The position numbers and the translations under genes are program-made. A DNA stretch of 64,000 nucleotides from Gemmobacter nectariphilus DSM 15620 (GTDB lineage Bacteria; Pseudomonadota; Alphaproteobacteria; Rhodobacterales; Rhodobacteraceae): NCBI RefSeq assembly GCF_000429765.1, contig NZ_AUCM01000004.1, positions 248,001-312,000 on the forward strand, read 5' to 3'. Positions 43,896 through 52,889 of the stretch are shown here, in pieces. The stretch's first letter is position 1, and every line of letters starts with the position of its first letter. The notes beneath the pieces were generated by a model. That model did no database searches. It was given only the letters and a program-made list of their open reading frames with translations, and was not told where the DNA came from.

Positions 43896-45158
43896 TTACC
43901 CCGTGCGGCTGAGCAGCCCGCCGGGGCGCCGCTCGATCCGGCCATCGAGTTCCAGTGACAGAAGTTCGGGCGCCACACGGGCGGCGGGCAAGGCCAGATC
44001 GCGGATCAGCTGGTCTTCGGCCAGCGGCGCGGTGCCCAGCCGGTCAAGGATCGTCTGGTGCAGGTTGCGAATTTCGCCCTGCGGGCGTGGTGGCGGCCCC
44101 GTGGGAATGGCGGCCAGCGCGCGGGCCGACAGGCTGGCACTGGCCGGGGCGATCACGCTGGCAGCGGCGCGGCTGGCAAGGGCGCGGGCCGACTGCGCAA
44201 GGCGGCTGGCGGCGGGGCGTTCGGGGTCTGGCGGGGGGCGGCGCAGTTCGGCCGCGCGGGCCAGCTGGGTGCCAAGCGCCTCGATCACGTCGTCGTGGCT
44301 GCGGATCAGGGTGCAGCCATCGCGGATCAGCAGGTTGCACCCGGCCGCGCGGGCATCGGCCGGGTGACCTGGGACCGCCATCACCTCGCGGCCCTGATCC
44401 AGCGCGTTGCGGGCGGTGATCAGGCTGCCCGAGCGTTCTGCAGCCTCGACCACAACGACCCCCAGCGACAGGCCCGAGATGATGCGGTTGCGGGCCGGAA
44501 AGTGGCGGGCCTGCGGCTCCAGCCCCGGGGGCTGTTCCGACACGATGGCGCCTTCGCCGGCAAGCCGCGCCGCCAGATCGGCATGTTCGGGCGGATAGAC
44601 CACATCGGCCCCGCCCGCCAGAACCGCGACCGTGCCGGTTGGCAGCGCCGCCTGATGCGCGGCGGCGTCGATGCCCCGGGCAAGACCCGAGACCACGGTG
44701 ATGCCAGCCTCGCCCAGGCCCTTGGCCAGACGCGCGGCCATGCGCTGCCCAAGGCTGGAGGCATTGCGCGCCCCGACCAGCGCGACCATCGGGGCAAACA
44801 GCCAGCAAGGATCGCCGCGCAGCCACAGAACCGGGGGGGCATCGGGAAGGTCTGCAAGGGCGGCCGGATAATCGGGCGTGCCATGGCACAGCATCCGCAT
44901 CCGCGCCTTGCGTGCGGCGGCCATTTCTGCGGCCGCCACGCGCTCGGGGCAGGGCTCGTAGTTGGTGATGCCGGCGGCGCGGGCGATGTCGGGCAGGGCG
45001 GCCAGCGCCGCCTTGGCCGAGCCATGTTCGGCCATCAGCCGGTGAAATGTCGTCGGTCCAACCCGACGGGAGCGGATGAGACGGAGCCACGACAATCTGT
45101 CGTCTTCCGTGGTGGGTGGGGTGAAGGGTGTGTTGGAAGAAAACAAACCGTATTCCAT
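43896..45158 (-). CDS. dprA: DNA-processing protein DprA/Smf
   Basis: 420 residues. Loads RecA on single-stranded DNA taken up in transformation. An N-terminal SAM-like region (LRLIRSRRVGPTTFHRLM) is followed by the Rossmann core with VALVGARNASSLGQRMA, GLARGIDAAAHQAAL and PGHPADARAAGCNLLIRDG. A C-terminal winged helix (about 355-420: LHQTILDRLGTAPLAEDQLI ... LLSLELDGRIERRPGGL) is present. The start at 45158 has a small N-terminal extension. It lies directly upstream of topA. Confidence 0.94.
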   Translation of the reverse strand: MEYGLFSSNTPFTPPTTEDDRLSWLRLIRSRRVGPTTFHRLMAEHGSAKAALAALPDIARAAGITNYEPCPERVAAAEMAAARKARMRMLCHGTPDYPAALADLPDAPPVLWLRGDPCWLFAPMVALVGARNASSLGQRMAARLAKGLGEAGITVVSGLARGIDAAAHQAALPTGTVAVLAGGADVVYPPEHADLAARLAGEGAIVSEQPPGLEPQARHFPARNRIISGLSLGVVVVEAAERSGSLITARNALDQGREVMAVPGHPADARAAGCNLLIRDGCTLIRSHDDVIEALGTQLARAAELRRPPPDPERPAASRLAQSARALASRAAASVIAPASASLSARALAAIPTGPPPRPQGEIRNLHQTILDRLGTAPLAEDQLIRDLALPAARVAPELLSLELDGRIERRPGGLLSRTG

Positions 45159-45242
45159 CGCAACCTCATCTCATCCGCGAGGCCACACTGCACCGCCATT
45201 GGTTAACAGGCCGTAAAGCAAAACCGGGGCCGCAAAGATTCT

Positions 45243-45644
45243 TCAGCGGGCGGCGCGTGTCAGCACGGCGCGGACGATCAGCAGGGTGATGACGCCGAAG
45301 ACCGCCGTCATCACTTCGCTGGTGCCGCCAAGCGCCCAGGCGGCCAAGCCGCCGGCCACGGCCCCGATCAGCGCGGCGCTGCCGGGGCCGAACAGCCCGC
45401 GCCGGGCCGCGCCCACCGCCATGGGCAGCGCGATCAGCAGCCCGACCCAGGAAAACGCGGGGGCGAACAGCAGGAACAGCGCGGCGGCCATCGGCATCAG
45501 CGCCAGTTCTGGCACCAGCCTGCCCAGCCCCACCGCGACCAGCCATAGCAAAAGGCCAAAGGGCACGCTCCAGACCCAGCCGATCAACCCGGCCAGCAGC
45601 CAGGCCCCGGGGGCTGGGGCCGGACCGGACCGCCAGAGCGTCAT
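45243..45644 (-). CDS. Small membrane protein coupled to tldD
   Basis: 133 residues, mostly hydrophobic, with four membrane helices (AWLLAGLIGWVWSVPFGLLL, then LALMPMAAALFLLFAPAFSW and two more). The ATG at 45644 overlaps the tldD stop by 4 nt (ATGA), which sets the start and says it is translated with tldD. No family recognised; it looks like a member of the uncharacterised small inner-membrane proteins of Rhodobacterales. Confidence 0.7.
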   Translation of the reverse strand: MTLWRSGPAPAPGAWLLAGLIGWVWSVPFGLLLWLVAVGLGRLVPELALMPMAAALFLLFAPAFSWVGLLIALPMAVGAARRGLFGPGSAALIGAVAGGLAAWALGGTSEVMTAVFGVITLLIVRAVLTRAAR

Positions 45645-47062
45645 GCCGCCGATCCGCCCACCGTCAGCCCGCCCAGCATCAGCGTCGGTTGGCCAAGGCC
45701 CACGGGCACCCATTGGCCGGCCTTGCCGCAATTGCCGATGCCCGGATCCAGTTGCAGATCGTTGCCGATGGCGCGGATCTGGCCCATGGCGTTCGGGCCA
45801 TCGCCGATCAGCGTGGCGCCCTTCAGAGCCTCGCCCACGACGCCATTGCGCACGCGATAGGCCTCGGTGCAGTTGAAGACGAACTTGCCGTTGGTGATGT
45901 CCACCTGACCGCCGCCAAAGCCCACGGCATAGATCCCGTCCTTCAGGTCGGCCAGAATCGCCGCCGGATCGTCGGTGCCGGGCAGCATGAAGGTGGTGGT
46001 CATGCGCGGCATCGGGATATGGGCGTGGCTTTCGCGCCGCCCGTTGCCGGTGGACCCCGCCCCCATCAGGCGCCCGTTCTGGCGGTCCTGCATGTAGCCG
46101 ACCAGAATGCCATCCTCGATCAGCACATTGCGGGCCGAAGGCGTGCCCTCGTCGTCGATGGTGATCGAGCCGCGGCGATCGGGGATCGTGCCATCATCCA
46201 CCACCGTCACGCCGCGGGCTGCAACCTGCTGGCCCATGCGGCCCGAAAAGGCCGACACGCCCTTGCGGTTGAAATCGCCTTCAAGCCCATGGCCCACGGC
46301 CTCGTGCAGCAGAACGCCGGGCCAGCCGGGGCCGACCACAACCTCCATCGGGCCGGCGGGGGCCGCGACGGCGGTCAGGTTGACGCGGGCGATGCGCAGC
46401 GCCTCGCGCACGACGCCTTCCCAGTGCTCGCGCGCCATCAACCCATCAAGCGAGATGCGCCCGCCGCCGCCTGCGCTGCCGCTTTCGCGCCGGCCATCGT
46501 GATCGAGGATCACCGCGACATTAAGTCGCGCCATCGGGCGGATGTCGCGCAGGCGGATACCCTCGGGGCGCAGGATCTCGACCTCTTGCAACGAGGCCGC
46601 AAGGCTGGCCGTCACCTGCACGACCCGCGGGTCAAGGTCGCGGGCAAAGGCGTCGATCTCGCGCAGCGTGTCGAGCCGCAGGGCAAAGCTGGACCCCGCC
46701 AGCGGGTCGGTTGCCGCATAGAGATGCCGATTGGTGCCGGGGGGCGGGGGGGCCATCACACCGCCGCCATCCCCGACCGCAAGGCGCGCGGTTTCGGCCG
46801 CCCGCCGCAGCGCTGACAAGGAGATATCGGTGGAATGGGCATATCCCGCGACCTCGCCGTTCACGGCGCGCAGGCCAAAGCCCTCGGTCGCGTCATAGCT
46901 GGCCTGGCGGATGCGGCCATCGTCCAGAACCAGCGATTCCGATCGCCGGCGCTCCAGGAACAGCTCGCCATCTTCGGCGCCGTCCAGCGCCCCGCGCAGG
47001 ACGCTCAGCGCCTCGACCTCGTCCAGCCGGGTCTCGAAGGGGCGGAAACTGTCGTCGGCCAT
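45641..47062 (-). CDS. tldD: Metalloprotease TldD
   Basis: 473 residues. With TldE it forms a zinc protease that trims microcin precursors and degrades CcdA. The metal motif is LLHEAVGHGLEGDFNRKGVS (HExxxH near residue 250); other conserved parts are SAFSGRMGQQVA and FNCTEAYRVRNGVVG. No tldE is seen nearby. It is divergent from ctaC across a 200-bp region with an FNR box, and its stop overlaps the following membrane gene. Confidence 0.94.
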   Translation of the reverse strand: MADDSFRPFETRLDEVEALSVLRGALDGAEDGELFLERRRSESLVLDDGRIRQASYDATEGFGLRAVNGEVAGYAHSTDISLSALRRAAETARLAVGDGGGVMAPPPPGTNRHLYAATDPLAGSSFALRLDTLREIDAFARDLDPRVVQVTASLAASLQEVEILRPEGIRLRDIRPMARLNVAVILDHDGRRESGSAGGGGRISLDGLMAREHWEGVVREALRIARVNLTAVAAPAGPMEVVVGPGWPGVLLHEAVGHGLEGDFNRKGVSAFSGRMGQQVAARGVTVVDDGTIPDRRGSITIDDEGTPSARNVLIEDGILVGYMQDRQNGRLMGAGSTGNGRRESHAHIPMPRMTTTFMLPGTDDPAAILADLKDGIYAVGFGGGQVDITNGKFVFNCTEAYRVRNGVVGEALKGATLIGDGPNAMGQIRAIGNDLQLDPGIGNCGKAGQWVPVGLGQPTLMLGGLTVGGSAA

Positions 47063-47091
47063 GGGGCACCTTTCTGCGTTGCAGCACGTCT

Positions 47092-47105
47092 TTGATCCAG
47101 ATCAA
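47092..47105. promoter_or_regulatory. FNR/FnrL-type box
   Basis: TTGATCCAGATCAA is a perfect match to the FNR consensus TTGAT-N4-ATCAA and lies between tldD and ctaC, 159 nt before the ctaC start. It suggests oxygen control of the aa3-oxidase operon (or of tldD, 30 nt away) by an FNR-family regulator. Confidence 0.78.
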
Positions 47106-47263
47106 GCGGGCGATATTGTCGCACGTTTCGCTTGTCCGTCCGCGCACAATATGGTTTCACCACAGGCAGGAACAACGGGATTCTGCCGCTTATCGTGGCA
47201 GGGGGCCGAATACAGGCGGCGGTCAACGCCGCGCCACGAACGGGAACCGCACGGGATACAGAC

Positions 47264-48160
47264 ATGCGCTTTGCCACCTCTCTTTCGGCCAGCCTGACCG
47301 CGGCAGCTGCCGCGCTTGCCGCCACTGCCGCCACCGCGCAGGAAAAACTGCCGCTGATCGGCCGCCCGACGCAAGGGGCAATGGGCTTTCAGCCGGCCTC
47401 GACCGAGCTGGCGCATGATCTGCAATGGCTGGATCACTTCATCCTTTATATCATCACCGCCATCGTGATCTTCGTCACGCTGCTGATCCTTGCGGTGATC
47501 GTGCGTCACAACCGGCGCGCCAATCCCAACCCCTCGACCTTCACGCACAACTCGCCGCTGGAAGTCGCCTGGACCGTGATCCCGATCATCATCCTGATCG
47601 TGATCGGGGCCTTCTCGCTGCCGGTGCTGTTCAAGCAGCAGGAAATCCCGACCGCCGACATCACCATCAAGGCGACCGGCAAGCAGTGGTACTGGACCTA
47701 TGAATATCCGGACCAGGAGTTCGAGTTCGACAGCTACATGATCGGCTCGCCCGCGACCGGTGGCGACAACCGCCTGACCCCCGAGGTCGAGGCGCAGCTG
47801 GTCGAGGCCGGCTACAGCAAGGAGGAATTCCTGCTGGCCACCGATACCGCCATGGTCGTGCCGGTCGGCAAGACCATCGTGGTGCAGGTCACGGCAGCCG
47901 ACGTGATCCATTCCTGGGCCATGCCCGCCTTTGGCGTGAAGCAAGATGGCGTTCCGGGTCGCCTGGCCCAGCTGTGGTTCAAGGCCGACAAGGAAGGCAT
48001 CTACTTCGGTCAGTGCTCGGAGCTGTGCGGCATCGCCCATGCCTACATGCCGATCACCGTCAAGGTCGTGTCGGAAGCCGCCTATGAGGAATGGCTGAAA
48101 GGCGCGATCGCCGAATATGCCGGCACCCCGCTTCCGGTGAAGGTGGCTGCGGCCGACTGA
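47264..48160 (+). CDS. ctaC: Cytochrome c oxidase (aa3) subunit II
   Basis: 298 residues. An N-terminal signal peptide is cut near ATAQ/E (residue 26-28), two membrane helices follow ([20 protein letters not shown] and [20 protein letters not shown]), then a periplasmic cupredoxin domain with the CuA site: [12 protein letters not shown] near 215 and [12 protein letters not shown] near 251-262. The aromatic [11 protein letters not shown] patch accepts electrons from cytochrome c. I start at 47264 ([11 protein letters not shown]); the longer frame has no signal peptide. First gene of the cta operon; subunit I (ctaD) is not in the window. Confidence 0.97.
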   Translation: MRFATSLSASLTAAAAALAATAATAQEKLPLIGRPTQGAMGFQPASTELAHDLQWLDHFILYIITAIVIFVTLLILAVIVRHNRRANPNPSTFTHNSPLEVAWTVIPIIILIVIGAFSLPVLFKQQEIPTADITIKATGKQWYWTYEYPDQEFEFDSYMIGSPATGGDNRLTPEVEAQLVEAGYSKEEFLLATDTAMVVPVGKTIVVQVTAADVIHSWAMPAFGVKQDGVPGRLAQLWFKADKEGIYFGQCSELCGIAHAYMPITVKVVSEAAYEEWLKGAIAEYAGTPLPVKVAAAD

Positions 48161-48207
48161 CGACAAGGCAGGGCCGCGGCTGACGCGGCCCCACCGAAGG
48201 ACTGGAC

Positions 48208-49152
48208 ATGACCGACATCAACGCCTCTGACATTTCTGGTTCCGCCCCGAACGAGGCGGGCTTTGGCGACTATGTCGCCCTGCTGAAGCCGCGGGTCATG
48301 TCGCTGGTGGTGTTCACCGCCTTTGTCGGTCTGGTTGTCGCCCCGGTGCCGATGCACCCGTTCGTGGCAGCGACCTGCATCCTGTTCATCGCGCTTGGCG
48401 GCGGTGCCTCGGGCGCGCTGAACATGTGGTATGATGCCGACATTGACCGCATCATGAAGCGCACCGCGAACCGCCCGGTTCCGTCCGGCCGCGTGACCGA
48501 GGGCGAGGCGCTGGCCGTGGGTCTTGCGCTGTCGGGCTTTTCGGTGGTCATGCTGGGGCTGGCGTCGAACTGGTTCGCCGCGCTGTTCCTGGCCTTTACC
48601 ATCTTCTTCTATGCCGTGGTCTATACCGTCTGGCTGAAACGCTCGACGCCGCAGAACATCGTGATCGGTGGCGCGGCCGGGGCTTTCCCGCCCATGATCG
48701 GCTGGGCCTGTGCAACCGGCGGGATCAGCATCGAAAGCGTGATGATGTTCGCGCTGATCTTTGCCTGGACGCCGCCGCATTTCTGGGCGCTCGCGCTGTT
48801 CATGCGGTCGGACTATGACGATGCGGGCGTGCCGATGCTGACCGTGACCCATGGCCGCAAGGCGACGCGGGCGCATATCCTGGGCTATACCGTCGCGCTG
48901 GTGCCCGTGGCCGTCGGGGCTGCGCTGACCGGGATCGGCGGGCCGCTGACGCTGGCGGTGGCCGTGGTGCTGAACGTGTGGTTCCTGATCGGCGCCGCCC
49001 GGATCTGGCGCCGCAGCGAAGAGACCGCGATTGCCGATGGCTATGCGGTGGAAAAGCGCTTCTTCCGCTTCTCGCTGGCGTATCTATTCCTGCATTTCTC
49101 GGCCTTCCTGGCCGAGGCTGCCCTGAAATCCTATGGCCTGGGGGGCTGGTAA
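48208..49152 (+). CDS. ctaB: Protoheme IX farnesyltransferase (heme o synthase)
   Basis: 314 residues of the UbiA prenyltransferase family with about nine membrane helices. The first Asp-rich motif is LNMWYDADIDRIMKRTANRP near 72-90; the second region reads DYDDAGVPMLTVTHGRKATR. It converts heme b to heme o, the precursor of heme a in the aa3 oxidase. It lies 47 nt after ctaC and only 1 nt before the next small gene. Confidence 0.96.
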   Translation: MTDINASDISGSAPNEAGFGDYVALLKPRVMSLVVFTAFVGLVVAPVPMHPFVAATCILFIALGGGASGALNMWYDADIDRIMKRTANRPVPSGRVTEGEALAVGLALSGFSVVMLGLASNWFAALFLAFTIFFYAVVYTVWLKRSTPQNIVIGGAAGAFPPMIGWACATGGISIESVMMFALIFAWTPPHFWALALFMRSDYDDAGVPMLTVTHGRKATRAHILGYTVALVPVAVGAALTGIGGPLTLAVAVVLNVWFLIGAARIWRRSEETAIADGYAVEKRFFRFSLAYLFLHFSAFLAEAALKSYGLGGW

Positions 49153-49153
49153 C

Positions 49154-49342
49154 ATGGCGTTCCGTCCTGATCACGAACTTCACCGCCGCCGCTTTGGCCG
49201 CAATGTCGGTCTTGGCGTGACGCTGCTGGCCTTCGTGATGATCGTCTTCGGCCTGACGGTCGTGAAGGTCACCAATGGCGATCCGATGCGCGCCTTCGAT
49301 CATACGATCCGCCCGGAACTTGCCGAAAAGGCCCGCAAATGA
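49154..49342 (+). CDS. Small oxidase-cluster protein (single helix)
   Basis: 62 residues: a basic N-terminus (FRPDHELHRRRFGRN), one membrane helix (VGLGVTLLAFVMIVFGLTVV) and a polar C-terminus. A protein of this size and layout occurs between ctaB and ctaG in many Paracoccus/Rhodobacter-type operons and is often called a cytochrome oxidase-associated (CoxF-like) protein. The ATG at 49154 follows the ctaB stop by 1 nt; its stop overlaps the ctaG start. It is probably an assembly factor. Confidence 0.82.
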   Translation: MAFRPDHELHRRRFGRNVGLGVTLLAFVMIVFGLTVVKVTNGDPMRAFDHTIRPELAEKARK

Positions 49343-49911
49343 GCCCGCGCCTCAAGACCGCAGGGCAACTTGCCGGCGTGGCCGTCGTGATGGCCTCGCT
49401 GTCCTTTGCGGCGGTGCCGTTCTATGACTGGTTCTGCCGCGTGACCGGCTTTGGCGGCACCACGGCCGAGGCGACGCAGGCGCCCGAGAAGATCCTCGAG
49501 CGCACGATGCACATCCGCTTCGATGCCTCGCTCGAGGCCGGGATGCCCTGGCACTTCAAACCGGCGCAGCGCTCGATGACCGTGCGCATCGGCGAGGTGG
49601 GGCTGGCCTTCTACGAGGCGTATAACCCGACCGATCGCGTGATCGCCGGGACCGCCAGCTACAATGTCACCCCCGATCAGGCGGGCGGCTATTTCACCAA
49701 GATCGACTGCTTCTGCTTTACCCAGCAGGTGCTGCAACCGGGCGAGCGGGTGATGATGCCCGTCACCTTCTTTGTCGACCCGGAAATCGTGAACGACCGC
49801 GAGGCCAAATACCTGCGCGAGATCACGCTGTCCTATACTTTCCATACCACAGACCTGCCCGAGGAACATGCGGCCACAGAACCGCAGACCCCGGCGCCGG
49901 TGGCCAACTGA
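49339..49911 (+). CDS. ctaG: Cytochrome c oxidase assembly protein CtaG (Cox11)
   Basis: 190 residues. One N-terminal helix (AGVAVVMASLSFAAVPFYDW) anchors a periplasmic immunoglobulin-like domain that inserts copper into the CuB site. The copper-binding CFCF motif is in KIDCFCFTQQVLQPGE near residue 124-127; YDWFCRVTGFGGTT is the other family signature. It overlaps the small gene upstream by 4 nt and precedes ctaE by 21 nt. Confidence 0.96.
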   Translation: MSPRLKTAGQLAGVAVVMASLSFAAVPFYDWFCRVTGFGGTTAEATQAPEKILERTMHIRFDASLEAGMPWHFKPAQRSMTVRIGEVGLAFYEAYNPTDRVIAGTASYNVTPDQAGGYFTKIDCFCFTQQVLQPGERVMMPVTFFVDPEIVNDREAKYLREITLSYTFHTTDLPEEHAATEPQTPAPVAN

Positions 49912-49932
49912 CGCAAACGAGGGAACCGCGCA

Positions 49933-50733
49933 ATGGCTCATGCAAAGAACCATGACTTCCATATCCTGAAGCCTTCGAGCCTGCCCTTCATCGCGGCCAT
50001 CGGCGCCTTCGTGATGCTGTTCGGCGCCGTGCTGTGGATGCACAGCAAAGGGCCGTGGATGTTCGCCATCGGCCTGCTCGCCGTTCTGTACACCATGTTC
50101 GCCTGGTGGTCGGAAATGGTGAAAGAGGCCGAAGAGGGCGATCACACCCCCGTGGTGCGCATCGGCCTGCGCTATGGCTTCATCCTGTTCATCATGTCCG
50201 AGGTGATGTTCTTCGCGGCATGGTTCTGGAGCTTCTTCAAGCACGCCCTGTATCCGATGGGGCCGATGTCGCCGATCAAAGATGGCGTCTGGCCGCCGGC
50301 GGGGATCGAAACCTTCGACCCCTGGCACCTGCCGCTGATCAACACGCTGATCCTGCTGTGCTCGGGCGCGGCCTGCACCTGGGCGCACCACGCGCTGGCG
50401 CATGACAACAACCGCAAGGACATGATCAATGGCCTCGCGCTGGCGGTCGTGCTGGGTGTGTTCTTCACCATCCTGCAGGCTTATGAATACAGCCACGCGG
50501 CCTTTGGCTTTGCGGGCAACATCTATGGCGCCAACTTCTTCATGGCGACCGGGTTCCATGGCTTCCACGTCTTCGTGGGTACCATCTTCCTGCTGGTCTG
50601 CATGATCCGCGCCATGAAGGGCCAGTTCACCCAGGAACAGCATGTCGGCTTCGAAGCCGCCGCCTGGTACTGGCACTTCGTCGATGTGGTCTGGCTGTTC
50701 CTGTTCGCTGCCGTCTATGTCTGGGGCCAGTAA
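49933..50733 (+). CDS. ctaE: Cytochrome c oxidase subunit III
   Basis: 266 residues with seven membrane helices. Conserved features: [13 protein letters not shown] at the start, [20 protein letters not shown] (with the proton-region glutamate), and [14 protein letters not shown], ending in [14 protein letters not shown]. It stabilises subunit I and helps proton uptake. The ribosome-binding site is GAGGGAA. Last structural subunit gene of the cluster; an inverted repeat follows, then the SURF1 gene. Confidence 0.97.
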   Translation: MAHAKNHDFHILKPSSLPFIAAIGAFVMLFGAVLWMHSKGPWMFAIGLLAVLYTMFAWWSEMVKEAEEGDHTPVVRIGLRYGFILFIMSEVMFFAAWFWSFFKHALYPMGPMSPIKDGVWPPAGIETFDPWHLPLINTLILLCSGAACTWAHHALAHDNNRKDMINGLALAVVLGVFFTILQAYEYSHAAFGFAGNIYGANFFMATGFHGFHVFVGTIFLLVCMIRAMKGQFTQEQHVGFEAAAWYWHFVDVVWLFLFAAVYVWGQ

Positions 50734-50776
50734 GGGCCAACTGGGGCTTGCCCCCGCCGCATGACAGAGTCACAAG

Positions 50777-50798
50777 ACGCGGGCCGCAAGGCCCGCGT
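50777..50798 (+). terminator. Hairpin between ctaE and surf1
   Basis: ACGCGGGCC-GCAA-GGCCCGCGT, a perfect 9-bp stem with a GNRA-type tetraloop, 44 nt after the ctaE stop. It is followed by TGCCGTTTG, so termination would be partial; it may set the ctaE/SURF1 ratio or protect the ctaE 3' end. Confidence 0.55.
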
Positions 50799-50824
50799 TG
50801 CCGTTTGCAAGGGACCGCCTACCG

Positions 50825-51487
50825 ATGTTCCGCCGCCTGATCTTTCCGCTTCTTCTCGGCCTTGTGGGCTGTGGCATCCTGATCGGGCTGGGGACGTGGC
50901 AGGTGCAGCGCCTGAGCTGGAAGCAGGGCATTCTGGCCGACATCGAGGCGCGGATCGCCGCCGCCCCGGTGCCGTTGCCGCCCGAAGGGGCGGGCACCGC
51001 CTATCAGCCCGTCACCGCGACGGGCGAGCTGTCGGGCAACCGGCTGCGCGTGCTGGTCAGCCGCAAGCAGGTCGGTCCGGGCTATCGCATCGTCTCGGTG
51101 CTGGATACCGATGACGGGCGGCGCGTGCTGGTCGATCTGGGCTTCATCGCCGAAGGCGCCCCGGTGCCCGAGGTCACGGGCCATGTCACGGTCACCGGCA
51201 ACCTGCACACCCCCGAGGAAACCGACGGTTTCACCCCCGCGCCCGATCTGACGCGCAACCTGTGGTTTGCGCGCGACGTGGCGCAGATGTCCGTGGTGCT
51301 GGGGACCGAAGAAACCCTGATCGTTGCCCGCGAGCCGGTCATCGCGGGGATCGACCCGATGCCGGTCGATACCGCCGGCATTCCGAACGATCACCTGCAC
51401 TATGCAATCACCTGGTTCCTGCTGGCCATCGTCTGGGCGGGGATGACAGGGCTTTTGATCTGGCGTATGCGCCGTTCCGCTGCTTGA
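50825..51487 (+). CDS. SURF1-family oxidase assembly protein
   Basis: 220 residues. Two membrane helices, one at each end (LIFPLLLGLVGCGILIGLGT and AITWFLLAIVWAGMTGLLIW), flank a periplasmic domain; GTWQVQRLSWKQ and NDHLHYAITWF are the SURF1 landmarks. SURF1 delivers heme a to subunit I. The ATG at 50825 (MFRRLIFPLL) is preferred over 50798 by analogy. It precedes thrC by 10 nt. Confidence 0.92.
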   Translation: MFRRLIFPLLLGLVGCGILIGLGTWQVQRLSWKQGILADIEARIAAAPVPLPPEGAGTAYQPVTATGELSGNRLRVLVSRKQVGPGYRIVSVLDTDDGRRVLVDLGFIAEGAPVPEVTGHVTVTGNLHTPEETDGFTPAPDLTRNLWFARDVAQMSVVLGTEETLIVAREPVIAGIDPMPVDTAGIPNDHLHYAITWFLLAIVWAGMTGLLIWRMRRSAA

Positions 51488-51497
51488 GGAGCATCCG

Positions 51498-52889
51498 ATG
51501 AAATACGTTTCCACCCGCGGCGCGGCGCCCGAGCTGACCTTTGGCGAGGCCATGATGACCGGCCTTGCACGCGATGGGGGCCTCTATCTGCCGGCCAGCA
51601 TTCCGGTGCTCGGCGCAGACGACATCGCCGCCATGGCAGGGCTGACCTATGAGGAGGTGGCCTTTCGTGTCATGCGCCCCTTCATTGGCGATACCTTCAC
51701 CGACGATGAATTCAAGGGCCTGATCGCCAAGGCCTATGCCGGTTTCGGCCACATTGCCCGCGCGCCGATCAAGCAGCTGGCGCCGAACCATTTCCTTCTG
51801 GAGCTGTTCCACGGGCCGACGCTGGCTTTCAAGGACTTTGCCATGCAGCTCATCGGTCAGATGATGCAGGCGGCGCTGGCGAAATCGGGCAAGCGCATCA
51901 CCATCGTGGGCGCCACCAGCGGCGATACCGGATCTGCGGCGATCGAGGCCTTCCGCGGCCTGTCGAACGTCGATGTCTTCATCCTGTTCCCGCATGGCCG
52001 GGTGTCCGAGGTGCAGCGGCGCCAGATGACGACGCCATCTGAATCCAATGTCCACGCGCTGGCGCTGGATGGCGATTTCGATGATTGCCAGGCCCGGCTC
52101 AAGGACATGTTCAACCACTTCGAGTTCCGCGATTCGGTGGGGCTGGCCGGGGTCAACAGCATCAACTGGGCGCGGGTTCTGGCGCAGGTGGTCTATTACT
52201 TCACCGCCGCCGTCAGCCTGGGCGCGCCGCACCGCAAGGTCAGCTTTGCCGTGCCGACCGGGAATTTCGGCGACATCTTTGCAGGTTTCATCGCGCAGAA
52301 GATGGGCCTGCCGATCGAGAAACTGGTGATCGCCACCAACCAGAACGACATTCTGGACCGCGCGCTGCGCAGCGGGGATTATGCGACGAACGGGGTCAAG
52401 CCCTCGATCTCGCCGTCGATGGACATTCAGGTCTCGTCCAATTTCGAACGCGCGCTGTTCGAGGCGCTGGGGCGCGACGGGGCGACGGTGGCCAAGCTGA
52501 TGGACGATCTGAAGACGACCGGCAATTTCCGCATCCCGCAAGGCGCGCTGGAGGATTTGCGCGCGACCTTCGCCTCGGGCCGCTGCTCTGAAGAAGAGAC
52601 GCAGGCGACCATTGCCCGGGTGCTGGCCCAATCGGCCGAGCTGATCTGCCCGCATTCCGCCGTGGGCGTGCATGTGGCCGAGGATCATCTGGGCACGGTT
52701 CCGATGATCACGCTGGCCACCGCGCATCCGGCGAAATTCCCTGATGCGGTGGAACAGGCAACTGGCCTGCGGCCGGGCCTGCCGCCCCGCATGGCCGATC
52801 TGTTCGACCGCGAGGAACGGGTGACCCGGGTGCCGAACGATCTGGCCGCGCTCGAATCGTTGATCCTGGAACGGACGGGCCGCGCATGA
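51498..52889 (+). CDS. thrC: Threonine synthase
   Basis: 463 residues. PLP enzyme that converts O-phosphohomoserine to threonine. MKYVSTRGAAPELTFGEAMM is the long-form ThrC start; PLP Lys is in GPTLAFKDFAMQL near residue 112; the phosphate-binding loop follows TSGDTGSAAIEAF. This is the class II (longer) threonine synthase. GAGGAGC lies before the ATG. Its stop overlaps the next gene's start by 4 nt. Confidence 0.96.
   Translation: MKYVSTRGAAPELTFGEAMMTGLARDGGLYLPASIPVLGADDIAAMAGLTYEEVAFRVMRPFIGDTFTDDEFKGLIAKAYAGFGHIARAPIKQLAPNHFLLELFHGPTLAFKDFAMQLIGQMMQAALAKSGKRITIVGATSGDTGSAAIEAFRGLSNVDVFILFPHGRVSEVQRRQMTTPSESNVHALALDGDFDDCQARLKDMFNHFEFRDSVGLAGVNSINWARVLAQVVYYFTAAVSLGAPHRKVSFAVPTGNFGDIFAGFIAQKMGLPIEKLVIATNQNDILDRALRSGDYATNGVKPSISPSMDIQVSSNFERALFEALGRDGATVAKLMDDLKTTGNFRIPQGALEDLRATFASGRCSEEETQATIARVLAQSAELICPHSAVGVHVAEDHLGTVPMITLATAHPAKFPDAVEQATGLRPGLPPRMADLFDREERVTRVPNDLAALESLILERTGRA

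Noticed and set aside
43592-44367. Plus-strand ORFs before and over dprA
   Set aside because: They overlap dprA or a gap, have Gly/Arg/Pro-rich products and no start signals.
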